Below, in pieces: positions 46,905-55,351 of a stretch of DNA of 64,000 bases. Below the pieces are notes generated by a model. The model made no database searches. It worked only from the letters and a program-made list of their open reading frames with translations, and had not been told where the DNA came from. The DNA lies in NCBI RefSeq assembly GCF_007744675.1, contig NZ_CP036269.1, positions 7,385,917 through 7,449,916 of the forward strand, in the 5' to 3' direction. The stretch comes from Gimesia alba (lineage in GTDB: Bacteria > Planctomycetota > Planctomycetia > Planctomycetales > Planctomycetaceae). The position numbers and the translations under genes are program-made. Position 1 is the stretch's first letter; each line of letters opens with the position of its first letter.

Positions 46905-47771
46905 ATGAATAAATCAGATTCTAACAACACAAACGCATCAAGTCACAATGCTTCGAATCTGGATATCAGATTTCTGTTGATTTGTCTTTCAGTACAACTG
47001 TTGATCAATCTATTAATACTTCCTTTTATCTGGGAGGAGAACGCAGGGCGGGCCAGGAGAAAACTAAGATATATCTCCCCTGAAGTAATCGCACAATTTG
47101 CCAAAGATCAAGTGTTCTTAGACACACCGGAAGGGCAATTTTCACTCAATTATCGATTAATGAAACCGAAAATGAGTACTGCCAAAACGAAATACCCTCT
47201 GGTCATTTTTCTGCATGGAGCAGGAAGCCGAGGAGACGATAACAGGATTCCATTGGGTTCGCTTCCGACTCAATTGTCACGTCAAGTCTGGAGAGAGAAA
47301 TACCCATGTTTTGTGCTTGTTCCCCAGTGTCCACGAAAACGCTGGTGGGGAGAGTTGGAAATGGTTGAATTACTGCACGCAGCATTAGAAAAAACGCTAA
47401 AGGAGTATGAGAACATTGATCGTAGCCGAATTTATCTGATCGGCCTTTCAATGGGTGGGAACGGGTGCTGGAGTTTTGCTGCCTACAAACCAGAAATCTT
47501 TGCAGGAGTCGCTCCTTTTTGTGGTCAGGCAGATCCTGCGACGGCTTCTTTGCTTACAAAGACCCCTTTCTGGGTCGTACATGGTGATGCAGACAATGTC
47601 ATAGACGTTTCTTTTTCCAGAAATATGGTCGAAGCAATTCAAAAAGAGAACGGAAATATCATTTATCACGAATTGCCGGGAGTGGGACATAACTGCTGGA
47701 GTGAGGCGTTTCAAGAACCAAGTGCGATGATGGAATGGATGTTTCAGCAGAAAAAGAAGACTGCAAAGTAG
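46905..47771 (+). CDS. membrane-anchored alpha/beta hydrolase
   Basis: I take the ATG at 46,905; an upstream Met at 46,845 would add 20 residues that look unlike the rest. One hydrophobic segment (FLLICLSVQLLINLLILPFI) anchors a PHB-depolymerase/dienelactone-hydrolase-like domain. The nucleophile is Ser182 in GLSMGG, the acid probably Asp230 in HGDADNVIDV, and the base His262 in GVGHNCW. VIFLHGAGSRGDD marks the oxyanion region. It is 288 residues. The natural substrate, perhaps an ester on surface polysaccharide, is unknown. It is the last gene of island A. Confidence 0.85.
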   Translation: MNKSDSNNTNASSHNASNLDIRFLLICLSVQLLINLLILPFIWEENAGRARRKLRYISPEVIAQFAKDQVFLDTPEGQFSLNYRLMKPKMSTAKTKYPLVIFLHGAGSRGDDNRIPLGSLPTQLSRQVWREKYPCFVLVPQCPRKRWWGELEMVELLHAALEKTLKEYENIDRSRIYLIGLSMGGNGCWSFAAYKPEIFAGVAPFCGQADPATASLLTKTPFWVVHGDADNVIDVSFSRNMVEAIQKENGNIIYHELPGVGHNCWSEAFQEPSAMMEWMFQQKKKTAK

Positions 47772-47971
47772 AGACGATTATGCCAGTTTGTGATTCACGT
47801 GCCAGTCTTCCCATCGCAAGAAGATGTGCATTCGCCAATAGCCGTATCATGCGCGGAGGGTTGACAGACCACACATGCATCCCCACATTACCACATTCTG
47901 ACGAATCCTTCACAGGCAGAGTTAAGTCTTCTGACCTTTGTTTTCACGTGGTTTACAATGTAATTGTGATC

Positions 47972-48010
47972 TCATTGAAATCGTGTCCGCGATTTATCCG
48001 CGGTAATTTT
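47972..48010 (-). pseudogene. relict integrase tail, third copy
   Basis: On the minus strand KITADKSRTRFQ ends at TGA 47,972-47,974. The ITADKSRT core is the same as in the tails at 23,344 and 48,191. No tRNA half lies in the 200 bp beyond it, unlike the other two. Confidence 0.45.
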
Positions 48011-48016
48011 GTTCAT

Positions 48017-48053
48017 AAAAAAAGAACTCAGAGCTGAATTGCCCTGAGTCCTT
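48017..48053 (-). terminator. terminator, second copy
   Basis: Read on the minus strand, GGACTCAG and CTGAGTTC pair across about 12 nt and are followed by TTCTTTTTTT. It is a diverged copy of 23,171-23,210, standing in the same place behind the tRNA half. Confidence 0.75.
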
Positions 48054-48064
48054 ATGTATCAAAG

Positions 48065-48122
48065 TACCCAAGAGAGGACTCGAACATCCACGGGGATTGC
48101 CCTCGCTAGCCCCTCAAGCTAA
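48065..48122 (-). pseudogene. tRNA-Leu(GAG) 3' half, second attachment-site copy
   Basis: Minus strand: anticodon loop TTGAGGG (anticodon GAG) flanked by TTAGC and GCTAG, which still pair; then a variable arm with AGGG/CCCC, a T arm GGATGTTCGAGTCCTC and acceptor end CTTGGGTA. The D arm and 5' acceptor strand are missing. The T stem has a mismatch, so it is also decaying. It aligns over its whole length with the copy at 23,218, in the same direction. Confidence 0.75.
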
Positions 48123-48190
48123 AATTGATAGATTGACCATATGCCGCTTTTACGTTGTAACTACATTGATTCCAAAAAGATGTGTTGATT

Positions 48191-48262
48191 TCATACTGCG
48201 ATGCCGTTGCAGGTAAATTGTCTTAAAGTTTCCAATTCTGTCCGCGATTTGTCCGCGGTAGC
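48191..48262 (-). pseudogene. relict 3' end of an integrase-like gene, copy 2
   Basis: On the minus strand ATADKSRTELETLRQFTCNG ends at TGA 48,191-48,193, again 69 bp from the tRNA half. It shares TADKSRTEL and a similar NG-rich end with copy 1. Upstream codons show no further recombinase sequence before the next stops. Confidence 0.5.
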
Positions 48263-48641
48263 CTGCAGGCTGCATTGGTGTCGAATTACTGGTAAGAGCA
48301 CCACTCTAATATTCCATTCATGAAATCAGAAAGTATGCTTCGCTTTCATGTCAGCCAAAGAAAGCCACTCCATCGATCACATCTTCACTGATTCTACTCT
48401 GAACTATCTTCAGCAAGAAACATTCCCAGGAAATTCATCAACTAAGGAAAACTTCTTTAGGGAGCCTGGGGATGGAGATGCTCACTCAGTTGCTGTCAAC
48501 TTGCCCAGTCACGGCTAATCGTTATTTTGGTTTTTGTGGAGTACACTATTCCGAGATTTAATTCGTATCTCGTAAAACTCCAGCGTTAATCGCCATGCAG
48601 TTTGACCAGATGGAAAAAGGTACGTAACACATCTCCTCTTG

Positions 48642-48703
48642 CTACATCGAATGCCTGGGACCATAACTTGATAAAGCCCGCTGATTCCAGCCGTTTATCA
48701 GTT
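48642..48703 (-). pseudogene. winged-helix regulator-like ORF, 3' part cut off by IS21
   Basis: Continuing the interrupted ORF of 51,265-51,419 across the element gives INGWNQRALSSYGPRHSM and a stop at 48,642-48,644. In the next frame the text KRLESAGFIKLW resembles the usual continuation of the helix-turn-helix family (ARLEDAGLV), so a one-base deletion probably occurred at or near the junction. Confidence 0.4.
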
Positions 48704-48819
48704 TGGAGATTGGCGTGCAAAGCGGACCCACTTTGGGGGATCGATTGGAGCGTAAAATGGACCCATCGTAGCAAGTTCCTGATACTGGAGGCTTTTGAGC
48801 TTCAGTTTCGGGGTGAAGG

Positions 48820-50457
48820 ATGCTTACGGTGGACGATTACGGACGTATACGGCGTGCTCATCGCGACGGAATGAGCATCCGGGAAATCGCTCGGACATTT
48901 CATCATTCACGGCGAAAGATCCGCGAAGTATTACACGGTGAAGGGCAACCGCAACAATATTCGCAGCGCCAGACTCAGGCGGCTCCCCGACTGGGACCGT
49001 TCCATGATACAATACGACAGATTCTCGCCGATGATGAATCGCAACCACCCAAACAGCGTCACACGGCACAGCGGATCTTTGAGCGACTGCGGGACGAGCA
49101 CGGCTATCCCGGCGGTTACGATGCGGTTTGTCGATTCGTGCGGAAGCACCGAACCAATAAACGGGAAACATTCATTCCGCTTGATCACCAACCGGGCCAG
49201 CGGCTGGAAGCCGACTTCGGCAAGATTTATGTCGATTTTCCTGACGGGCGACGACAGGTTTCAGTGTTGATTCTGGTCTGGTCGTATTCCAACGCCCCCT
49301 TTGTGATCGCTCTGCCGACAGAACGCACCGAAGCGATTCTGGAAGGCATGGTGCAGGCGTTCGAGTATTTTGATCGTGTTCCCAAAGAAGTCTGGTGGGA
49401 CAACCCGAAAACGGTGGCCGACGCGGTGCTCAGCGGGCGGAGTCGCAAGATCAACCAGTGTTATGCGGCCCTGGCAAGTCATTATGCCTTTGAACCACTG
49501 TTCTGCCTGCCGGCCAGCGGGAACGAAAAACCGGTCGTTGAGAATCGCGTGAAGACATTGCAGCGGAAGTGGTCGACTCCGGTTCCCAAGATGGAAGATT
49601 TCGAGGAACTCAACATCTATCTTCGGCAATGCTGCCTCCAGGAACAGCAGCGCCTCAGCAGTGGTAAGACAGAAACCATCGGCACACGATTCGAACAGGA
49701 CAAACAAAACGCCGCCGGGTTGCCCAGACACCGCTTTGATCCGTGCATCCGCCGGGAAGTAAAGGTCAACAAGTATCAGTTCGCCCGGTTTGAGAACGTG
49801 GATTATAGCGTGCCGCGACAGTGTGCGTTTCAGACGGTGAGCGTCAAAGGTTACGTTGACCGTGTGGAAATTGTCTTTAAGGGAACTGTGGTGGCGACCC
49901 ATCAGAGAGGCTATGAGAAAGGGTGTCAGATTCTTAACCCGTTGCATTACCTCGCAGCTTTGGGGCGGCGACCAGCAGCCTTAGATCACTCCAACGTCTA
50001 CCGTCAGTGGAAGCTACCGCCGGTGTTCGACGAACTTCGTGAACGGCTGGAGAACCGGCATGGCTTACGGGCGGGAGCAAAACAATATGTACGAGTGCTA
50101 CAACTGTTGTCGGCACATCCGGTCCAGCGCGTCCAGAAAACCATCGAACAGTTGCGTGGACCCGAGGGGGCGGATGCCGACCGGATCATTCGCCGGGTCG
50201 AACGCTGTACCGCGTATGCCCGTAATCAGTCTGAGTTCTCTCCGGCGACTCTGAGCAAAGAAGAATTGAGTCGTCCGGAGGTCTTGTCGGTACAGGTTCC
50301 CTGTCCGAGCCTGAACCATTTTGATTTGTTTCTTTCTACGTCAACACAAGGAGATCATCGTGCCCCCACAAACAATACAGAAGAAAAGCGATCCGAATCT
50401 ACTGCTGCAGAGCAATCTCAAGCAGTTAAGGTTACCGGCCATGAATGCGGAGTTTGA
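48820..50457 (+). CDS. istA: IS21-family transposase IstA
   Basis: GGTGAAGG precedes the ATG. An N-terminal helix-turn-helix (RRAHRDGMSIREIARTFHHS, about residues 11-30) precedes the DDE integrase core: D132 in LEADFGKI, D194 in VWWDNPKTV and E241 in KPVVENRVK. The C-terminal part contains a beta-barrel-like domain. At 545 residues it has family length. IstA cuts and joins DNA at the element ends with help from IstB. Its 3' end overlaps istB by 98 bp, with the istB ribosome site inside istA, so translation is coupled. Confidence 0.95.
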   Translation: MLTVDDYGRIRRAHRDGMSIREIARTFHHSRRKIREVLHGEGQPQQYSQRQTQAAPRLGPFHDTIRQILADDESQPPKQRHTAQRIFERLRDEHGYPGGYDAVCRFVRKHRTNKRETFIPLDHQPGQRLEADFGKIYVDFPDGRRQVSVLILVWSYSNAPFVIALPTERTEAILEGMVQAFEYFDRVPKEVWWDNPKTVADAVLSGRSRKINQCYAALASHYAFEPLFCLPASGNEKPVVENRVKTLQRKWSTPVPKMEDFEELNIYLRQCCLQEQQRLSSGKTETIGTRFEQDKQNAAGLPRHRFDPCIRREVKVNKYQFARFENVDYSVPRQCAFQTVSVKGYVDRVEIVFKGTVVATHQRGYEKGCQILNPLHYLAALGRRPAALDHSNVYRQWKLPPVFDELRERLENRHGLRAGAKQYVRVLQLLSAHPVQRVQKTIEQLRGPEGADADRIIRRVERCTAYARNQSEFSPATLSKEELSRPEVLSVQVPCPSLNHFDLFLSTSTQGDHRAPTNNTEEKRSESTAAEQSQAVKVTGHECGV

Positions 50458-51151
50458 GAAGTTGGCCCAGGAAGCGGCCAGCTCAAATCAGACATTCGAA
50501 CAATATCTGCTGCAGTTGACTGAACTGGAAGTGGCGGCCCGCTCCACGAATGCGCTGACCAGCCGAATCAAACAGGCACAGTTCCCGGTTGAAAAAGGAC
50601 TGGAAGATTACGACTTCGCGGCCATAAAATCAGTCAACAAACAGAAGGTGTTGGAGTTGGCCCGTGGTGAATGGGTCCGGCAGCATACCAATCTCTGCCT
50701 GCTTGGTCAGCCGGGAACGGGCAAAACCCACCTGGCGATTGCACTCGGCCTGGCCGCCTGCCGTGAGGGAATCCGAACGAAATTCTTCACCGCTGCAGCA
50801 CTCGTCAATCAACTGGAAACCGCGCAACAGCAATACAATCTGGAGCGTCTGCTGAACAGGCTCGACAAGCTTGACCTGCTGATCGTCGATGAGTTGGGTT
50901 ATCTGTCTTTCAGCCGTGCTGGTGCGGAACTATTGTTCCAGGTGTTTGCTGATCGTTATGAAAGACGAAGTCTGCTGATTACCAGCAATCTCGCCTTCAG
51001 CGACTGGGGCCAAATCTTCCAGGGCGAACGGATGACGGCAGCACTTTTGGATCGATTAACGCACCATTGTGAAATATTTGAGATGAATGGTGAAAGCTAC
51101 CGGTTCAAAGAGTCGATGAAACAAAAGAAGCCACCTCGCAAAAAAGCCTGA
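50360..51151 (+). CDS. istB: IS21-family helper ATPase IstB
   Basis: The start is GTG at 50,360, with a perfect AAGGAG 7 nt upstream inside istA. The AAA+ DnaC-like ATPase has Walker A GQPGTGKTH, Walker B LLIVDELGYLSF and sensor I ITSNLAFSDW. Ahead of these lies the helical N-terminal region with LQSNLKQLRLPAMNAEFEKL. It is 263 residues. IstB assembles on target DNA and activates IstA. Confidence 0.95.
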   Translation: MPPQTIQKKSDPNLLLQSNLKQLRLPAMNAEFEKLAQEAASSNQTFEQYLLQLTELEVAARSTNALTSRIKQAQFPVEKGLEDYDFAAIKSVNKQKVLELARGEWVRQHTNLCLLGQPGTGKTHLAIALGLAACREGIRTKFFTAAALVNQLETAQQQYNLERLLNRLDKLDLLIVDELGYLSFSRAGAELLFQVFADRYERRSLLITSNLAFSDWGQIFQGERMTAALLDRLTHHCEIFEMNGESYRFKESMKQKKPPRKKA

Positions 51152-51264
51152 GTCGCTTCCACATTTTGGCAGACTGACCACCACGTTACCCCACGTGGTT
51201 AACCCAACCCCAGATGGGTCCCATTTCCGCGCCAAAGTGGGTCCGCTTTACACGCCAATCTCCA

Positions 51265-51419
51265 TCAGTTGGTAGAATTTTGGACCTCGATAATTCGTTG
51301 AGTGTTTTTCCACCGCGCCTTGGAGCTGTTGAGCTGATATTTCATTTTTATTGTGAAGGATGATATCGAGCACCAATAATTGAAGGTGTGTTAGTTTTGG
51401 AAGTGGATCGGACTGAAGT
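51265..51419 (-). pseudogene. winged-helix regulator-like ORF interrupted by IS21, 5' part
   Basis: The minus-strand frame right after the nuclease gene stop reads KLTHLQLLVLDIILHNKNE and continues ISAQQLQGAVEKHSTNYRG, PKFYQL, and then enters IS21. The likely start is GTG 51,373 or the TTG before it. LT-LQ-LVLD-(x)-RGPKFYQL is the pattern of a common small winged-helix regulator family. It is on the same strand and immediately downstream of the three-gene operon, so it was probably its fourth gene and is now disrupted. Confidence 0.5.
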
Positions 51420-51421
51420 GA

Positions 51422-53395
51422 TCAATTTGCCTTCCTCTTTTGCCCGCGTCTTTGTTCAGCCCCTTTTTTTTTCGCTTGTTTTGTAAGATCGCTTGGTCTT
51501 AGACGCTCCCCCGGTACTTTTATAAAAACAAGCATTCTCGGTATGGACTCTCCTTCTCGAGTTAATTGCGTTGGTTTTACCAACGTTGAAATATGTGGTG
51601 TGCCATTAGCCGATGTCGTTTGATCGAGAACCAAGACCAACCCCAACCGTCCGCTAACGTTTTGATAATCGGCAGCTTGGGCAGAATACTCGGCAATCAA
51701 ATTATCGAATGAGCTGTCACGTTCCTCCCGCTTAACTTCCGTTACTATGCGTTCAGTATTGAGCCGAAAGAGTACATCTGCTCGGCCACCTGCAACATTC
51801 ATTACTTCAATATCAGTTCCCCCGATGATTGAAGTCATTACATTATTGAAGTCAGCTTGAAGTTTTTCCTCTTTCGGTTTCTTACCGTTATCCTGCTTGA
51901 ACAAGTATTTGATCACAGGTTCATCTTTCTGCGTCATTTCGAGGCGACTGTCGAGAAACCTAACAGTCCACAACAAAATAGAATTGTAGAGCTTTCGATA
52001 AATTTCTTTTTGGTAATCGGGATGATTCTCAACAAACTTGATGCAGTCTTCGATAATTGCCACTTGATGCACCGACAGGTTTTTTAGCGAAAGTGTCTGC
52101 GAATCCTTAATCGCTTGTTGGACCAACTGTTTTTTGACAACGTTGGTGTCATTTAAAATTCTTGGAAATGATGGATCCAAAATTTGGATGCTTGTATGAC
52201 TGCCAGAATAGTTTTCTTGGACAACAGCGTCGATTTTTTGTGCTAGTTCATGAACAGTGTCAAAGTCGTTGTGTTTTGGGTTTCTTTGCAGCCATTGCTT
52301 AAGTGCGTAAGCCTGACCGATGTTTGCTGCAACCGTTCCTTCGATTCTGGGGCGGACAAAAGCCTCTAACCCTGTTTCCGCCCCCTTCATCAACAGACTT
52401 TTGCTTGATTGCCATACTGCTGAGAGAAATTCCTCGACGACCATTGCAGGTTCGTACCATGAGGGTGTCAACAATTCAGCGTTCAAGCGAGATAGTTTGT
52501 GTCCGAGCATCTCCCAGTAGAAAAGCTGTACCGTATTATTAAACAACCAAGGCGGATTTGCGTCGGTTCTATTCCATGCTCGTAAAAAAGTTACCTGTTT
52601 TTTCAGATTGGATGAGACTTCCGCTACGTTGATATCTCGTCCGCGATAAAAATCCAGCAAACACTTCACACATTCCAAATATATTGCGGCATCATGTCGA
52701 TTGTCATCAGCGTTTATTGATTGCTCAAACCAATATTTAGAATCATGAAACTCCGTTTCAACTGATTCGGCATCGACGGCGTTTAATGCAAATTGAATTT
52801 TGCATGAACCAATCTCAAACGCGACCTGATCCATAGCTTCAAGGTTTTCCGCGAGCTCGACTAGTTTTTTGAATAGTTCGGGTTCCGGCCAGTTTGCGTG
52901 TGCGACACCAATTATCTTGGCAGTGCATCTAATTAGGTCTTTGTCGTCATTTTTTGTGATCGTTAGCAGATTTGAAATTAACTCAAACCTCAACTGAGGG
53001 TCACAAATCACGTATCGAATTGCTCCATCCAAAGCAGCAGATCGAGCAACAATGGAGCTATCAGATTTCGAGAATATTTGCATGTAAACATGAAAGAGCT
53101 CTTTTGATTGTTTATTTGCTCGATCAATCAAGTCGACGATTTCAGCTAGAGCACTTCCCTTGACGCAGAATGGCAAGGTTTTCTCGATGAACTTCCAATG
53201 ATCATCCAAACATTCTTCCGGACGACATGGATCTTCTAGAACCATAAGAATGAATTCGGGCAGTAACGGCGAGCTGCCAATTAATTCCGACGACCCAAGT
53301 AGCTCGTCGAGCGAGCCAAAGTTAATAATCTTAGGCTCAGCTCCGGTTTCAAGAATGTCGACCATCTTATTTTCAATAGAGCTATATTTTTTCAC
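51422..53395 (-). CDS. large helical protein with C-terminal PD-(D/E)XK nuclease domain
   Basis: The start is GTG at 53,395, overlapping the ATPase gene stop by 4 nt (GTGA), so the genes are coupled. The 657-residue product is largely alpha-helical for 510 residues, with HEAT/TPR-like helix pairs and no recognised family. Residues about 515-610 carry a restriction-like nuclease core: GGTDIEVMNVAGGRADVLFR with D540, a strand IVTEVKRE with E553 and K555 (E-x-K), and a helix EYSAQAADYQ. A basic tail (KKKGAEQRRGQKRK) ends it. I infer it is the DNA-cutting effector of the operon, with the helical part as sensor or partner surface. The host target is unknown. Confidence 0.7.
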   Translation of the reverse strand: MKKYSSIENKMVDILETGAEPKIINFGSLDELLGSSELIGSSPLLPEFILMVLEDPCRPEECLDDHWKFIEKTLPFCVKGSALAEIVDLIDRANKQSKELFHVYMQIFSKSDSSIVARSAALDGAIRYVICDPQLRFELISNLLTITKNDDKDLIRCTAKIIGVAHANWPEPELFKKLVELAENLEAMDQVAFEIGSCKIQFALNAVDAESVETEFHDSKYWFEQSINADDNRHDAAIYLECVKCLLDFYRGRDINVAEVSSNLKKQVTFLRAWNRTDANPPWLFNNTVQLFYWEMLGHKLSRLNAELLTPSWYEPAMVVEEFLSAVWQSSKSLLMKGAETGLEAFVRPRIEGTVAANIGQAYALKQWLQRNPKHNDFDTVHELAQKIDAVVQENYSGSHTSIQILDPSFPRILNDTNVVKKQLVQQAIKDSQTLSLKNLSVHQVAIIEDCIKFVENHPDYQKEIYRKLYNSILLWTVRFLDSRLEMTQKDEPVIKYLFKQDNGKKPKEEKLQADFNNVMTSIIGGTDIEVMNVAGGRADVLFRLNTERIVTEVKREERDSSFDNLIAEYSAQAADYQNVSGRLGLVLVLDQTTSANGTPHISTLVKPTQLTREGESIPRMLVFIKVPGERLRPSDLTKQAKKKGAEQRRGQKRKAN

Positions 53396-55344
53396 CAGAT
53401 CGCTTCGTTTTTCTTGGCGCGTTTCATATTGGCTTCGTCGAGGTGTTTGAGAACGGCACTGGATGCGATTGAAGCAATAAATACTTGTAGATGTTCAAAC
53501 TGGTTAGCAAGATCTTCAAGGCCTGCGATCAGTTGATCCAAGTCCTTTGCAACCAATTCGTTGTTTCCGGGGGAGTCGATCAGCAAAACTCCAGGATACC
53601 TACCCAAGCCATGTTCTTCACCAACCGAAATCAAAGCAAGAACAGTTGCAACCTTGAGCCGTAACTTTTCCCCTGGAGTAACTTTGCTGTAACTCGTTTG
53701 ATTACCACCTTTGGTAAGTGTCAAATTTAGATTTCCCTTTAGAGATGCATTCGTCAAATTCGTCATGCCCAGCTTATTCGAGAACTCTACAATTCGTTGG
53801 GAGACCGACTCCAGTAGTTGCGACTGAGTTTCTTTAAATCTTGCTTTTGTCTCTTTATCGGCAACATTTAAAATCTTTACCGTTTGCTCTTGTAGTGATG
53901 GTGTCGATTCGTCTTCTTGCAGTTCTTCAAGACGAGCTATAATAACTGCAATTTCTTTTTCGAGTTGAACCTGTTCACCAACTTGTCCCATTTTTTTAGA
54001 AAGCTTTCGAATTGAATCTTCAATTTTAGCAGCGGCTTGCTGGGATGATTCGAGCTTTTCCTCGAGTTCCTTTAGTATCTTTTTACTTTCACGTAGTGAC
54101 ATTTTTGAGGCGATAAGACGCTGGTTGAGTTGTTGTTCGACATCTGCTGAGTCTTCATCGGATGTGACTTTCTTACCGCAAACAGAACAGTTGTGTGTTT
54201 CTGCCTCAGCAGCTTTCTTGACTTCAGAAATTTTCTTGTCACATCTCGGGCAGCAAGTCGGATTGAGTACTCTGAAAACGGCGTTCGCCGCAGTCGAATC
54301 AACATGAATTTGCAACTCTCTCTGATCCTCAAGGTAAGCTGCTTCACATTGGCTAAGAATATTTTTGGCGTTTACGATTTTTGAAACCAACAATATCTCA
54401 GAGTCTTTGTTTTGCGAAAGGTTTTTGGATGCTTTTGTCAGCATTTCTGCAACGTTTTCCGACTTTACTAACTCTTTCAGTTGTTTCTGCTTTGGGTCTA
54501 GTGACTGCTTTAGCTTATCGATTCGTTCTGCCTTGGATTCATGCTGCTTCTCAAGAAATAATTCATCGTCTTCAATTTCTCTTATACATTCTCGAAGATA
54601 TGCGTTGATTGCTGTATGGGTTGAAACCCATGGCAGCCCTAAAAAGATCTGTAACAGCTTTGGCGGTAAACCTGTGGCGAATGGCAGCTCTCCAAGCAAT
54701 GTGTCGTAGTTTGTGCCAATAAACATGACACCGGCAATAGCTTGCCAATCGTGAAGTGTGGTTGTTCCACCACCTTCTTGTTTATTTTTATAGATAGGAA
54801 TCGCATCAATAGAAAACTGGCGCATGAAGAAATCCGACATTGTATCAGCGTATTCTTCCTCACTACAAAACGAGCCAATTTTGCGTTTCTTTCCATCTTT
54901 TGAAATTCGGCTCAGTTTACCCCGCAACTCCTCTTCGTTTTCGAACTGCACCTCATAATCGATTTCATCAATGCAAAAACAAAGCGATGCCTTTCGTATC
55001 CAATTTTTTACATCGTCCTGGAAATGTGAGCTTGATTGCCCTTTCAGTAACCAACGAATCATCTCAAAAACGGACGTCTTCCCCTTGAGGTTTTTGTCTG
55101 ATACGATCCCCCACAATCCTTGTTCTAAATTAAGCCATTTGAATTCGAACGGACCTTCGCCTTCCACGCCAACTTTATCACCACTAAAACGAAGTTCTTT
55201 CAGAAGAAGATGTTTAGGGGCTGCAGCGACGGGAGACGCTTGTATTCGACCTTTTGCTAAGATCTCCTCAACCGAAGATTTTTTGCAATCTGACTTATCT
55301 ACGATTGAGGCCAGCCAGTCTTTCTTTTCTTTTGCCTTGCTCAT
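53392..55344 (-). CDS. Rad50/SMC-like ATPase with CxxC zinc-hook-like motif
   Basis: The 650-residue protein has an N-terminal half ATPase, a coiled coil interrupted by two CxxC pairs, and a C-terminal half ATPase. Walker A is unusual (GIVSDKNLKGKTSV, residues 79-92): GKT is kept but the earlier Gly residues are replaced. Coiled coil runs about 255-350 and 400-515. CPRC at 365-368 and CSVC at 386-389 form a zinc ribbon at the tip. The signature-like TPGEKLRLKVATVLAL is at 556-571 and Walker B VLLIDSPGNNE at 586-596, with Ser where Rad50 has Glu. It likely binds DNA ends or unusual DNA and controls the nuclease. It starts 7 bp after the small upstream gene. Confidence 0.75.
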   Translation of the reverse strand: MSKAKEKKDWLASIVDKSDCKKSSVEEILAKGRIQASPVAAAPKHLLLKELRFSGDKVGVEGEGPFEFKWLNLEQGLWGIVSDKNLKGKTSVFEMIRWLLKGQSSSHFQDDVKNWIRKASLCFCIDEIDYEVQFENEEELRGKLSRISKDGKKRKIGSFCSEEEYADTMSDFFMRQFSIDAIPIYKNKQEGGGTTTLHDWQAIAGVMFIGTNYDTLLGELPFATGLPPKLLQIFLGLPWVSTHTAINAYLRECIREIEDDELFLEKQHESKAERIDKLKQSLDPKQKQLKELVKSENVAEMLTKASKNLSQNKDSEILLVSKIVNAKNILSQCEAAYLEDQRELQIHVDSTAANAVFRVLNPTCCPRCDKKISEVKKAAEAETHNCSVCGKKVTSDEDSADVEQQLNQRLIASKMSLRESKKILKELEEKLESSQQAAAKIEDSIRKLSKKMGQVGEQVQLEKEIAVIIARLEELQEDESTPSLQEQTVKILNVADKETKARFKETQSQLLESVSQRIVEFSNKLGMTNLTNASLKGNLNLTLTKGGNQTSYSKVTPGEKLRLKVATVLALISVGEEHGLGRYPGVLLIDSPGNNELVAKDLDQLIAGLEDLANQFEHLQVFIASIASSAVLKHLDEANMKRAKKNEAIW

Positions 55345-55351
55345 TATTCAG

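Larger units (their letters stand above)
47772..48703. other. junction between island A and island B
   Basis: This gene-poor segment holds an integrase-tail relict (47,972), a terminator copy (48,017), a tRNA-Leu half (48,065) and another integrase-tail relict (48,191), each listed separately, then the 3' remains of the ORF split by IS21. I see no gene between 47,772 and 47,970 or between 48,263 and 48,585. Confidence 0.6.
48704..51264 (+). mobile_element. complete IS21-family insertion sequence
   Basis: The 2561-bp element has 33-bp terminal inverted repeats with one mismatch: TGGAGATTGGCGTGCAAAGC plus GGACCCACTTTGG at 48,704-48,736, and its complement at 51,232-51,264. A second inner repeat (AAATGG-GACCCATC type) lies near each end, as is usual for IS21. 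Target duplications TCAGTT flank it at 48,698-48,703 and 51,265-51,270. Both istA and istB are intact, so it may be recent and active. Confidence 0.95.

Noticed and set aside
49261-49947. 228-codon minus-strand ORF
   Set aside because: Antisense of istA.
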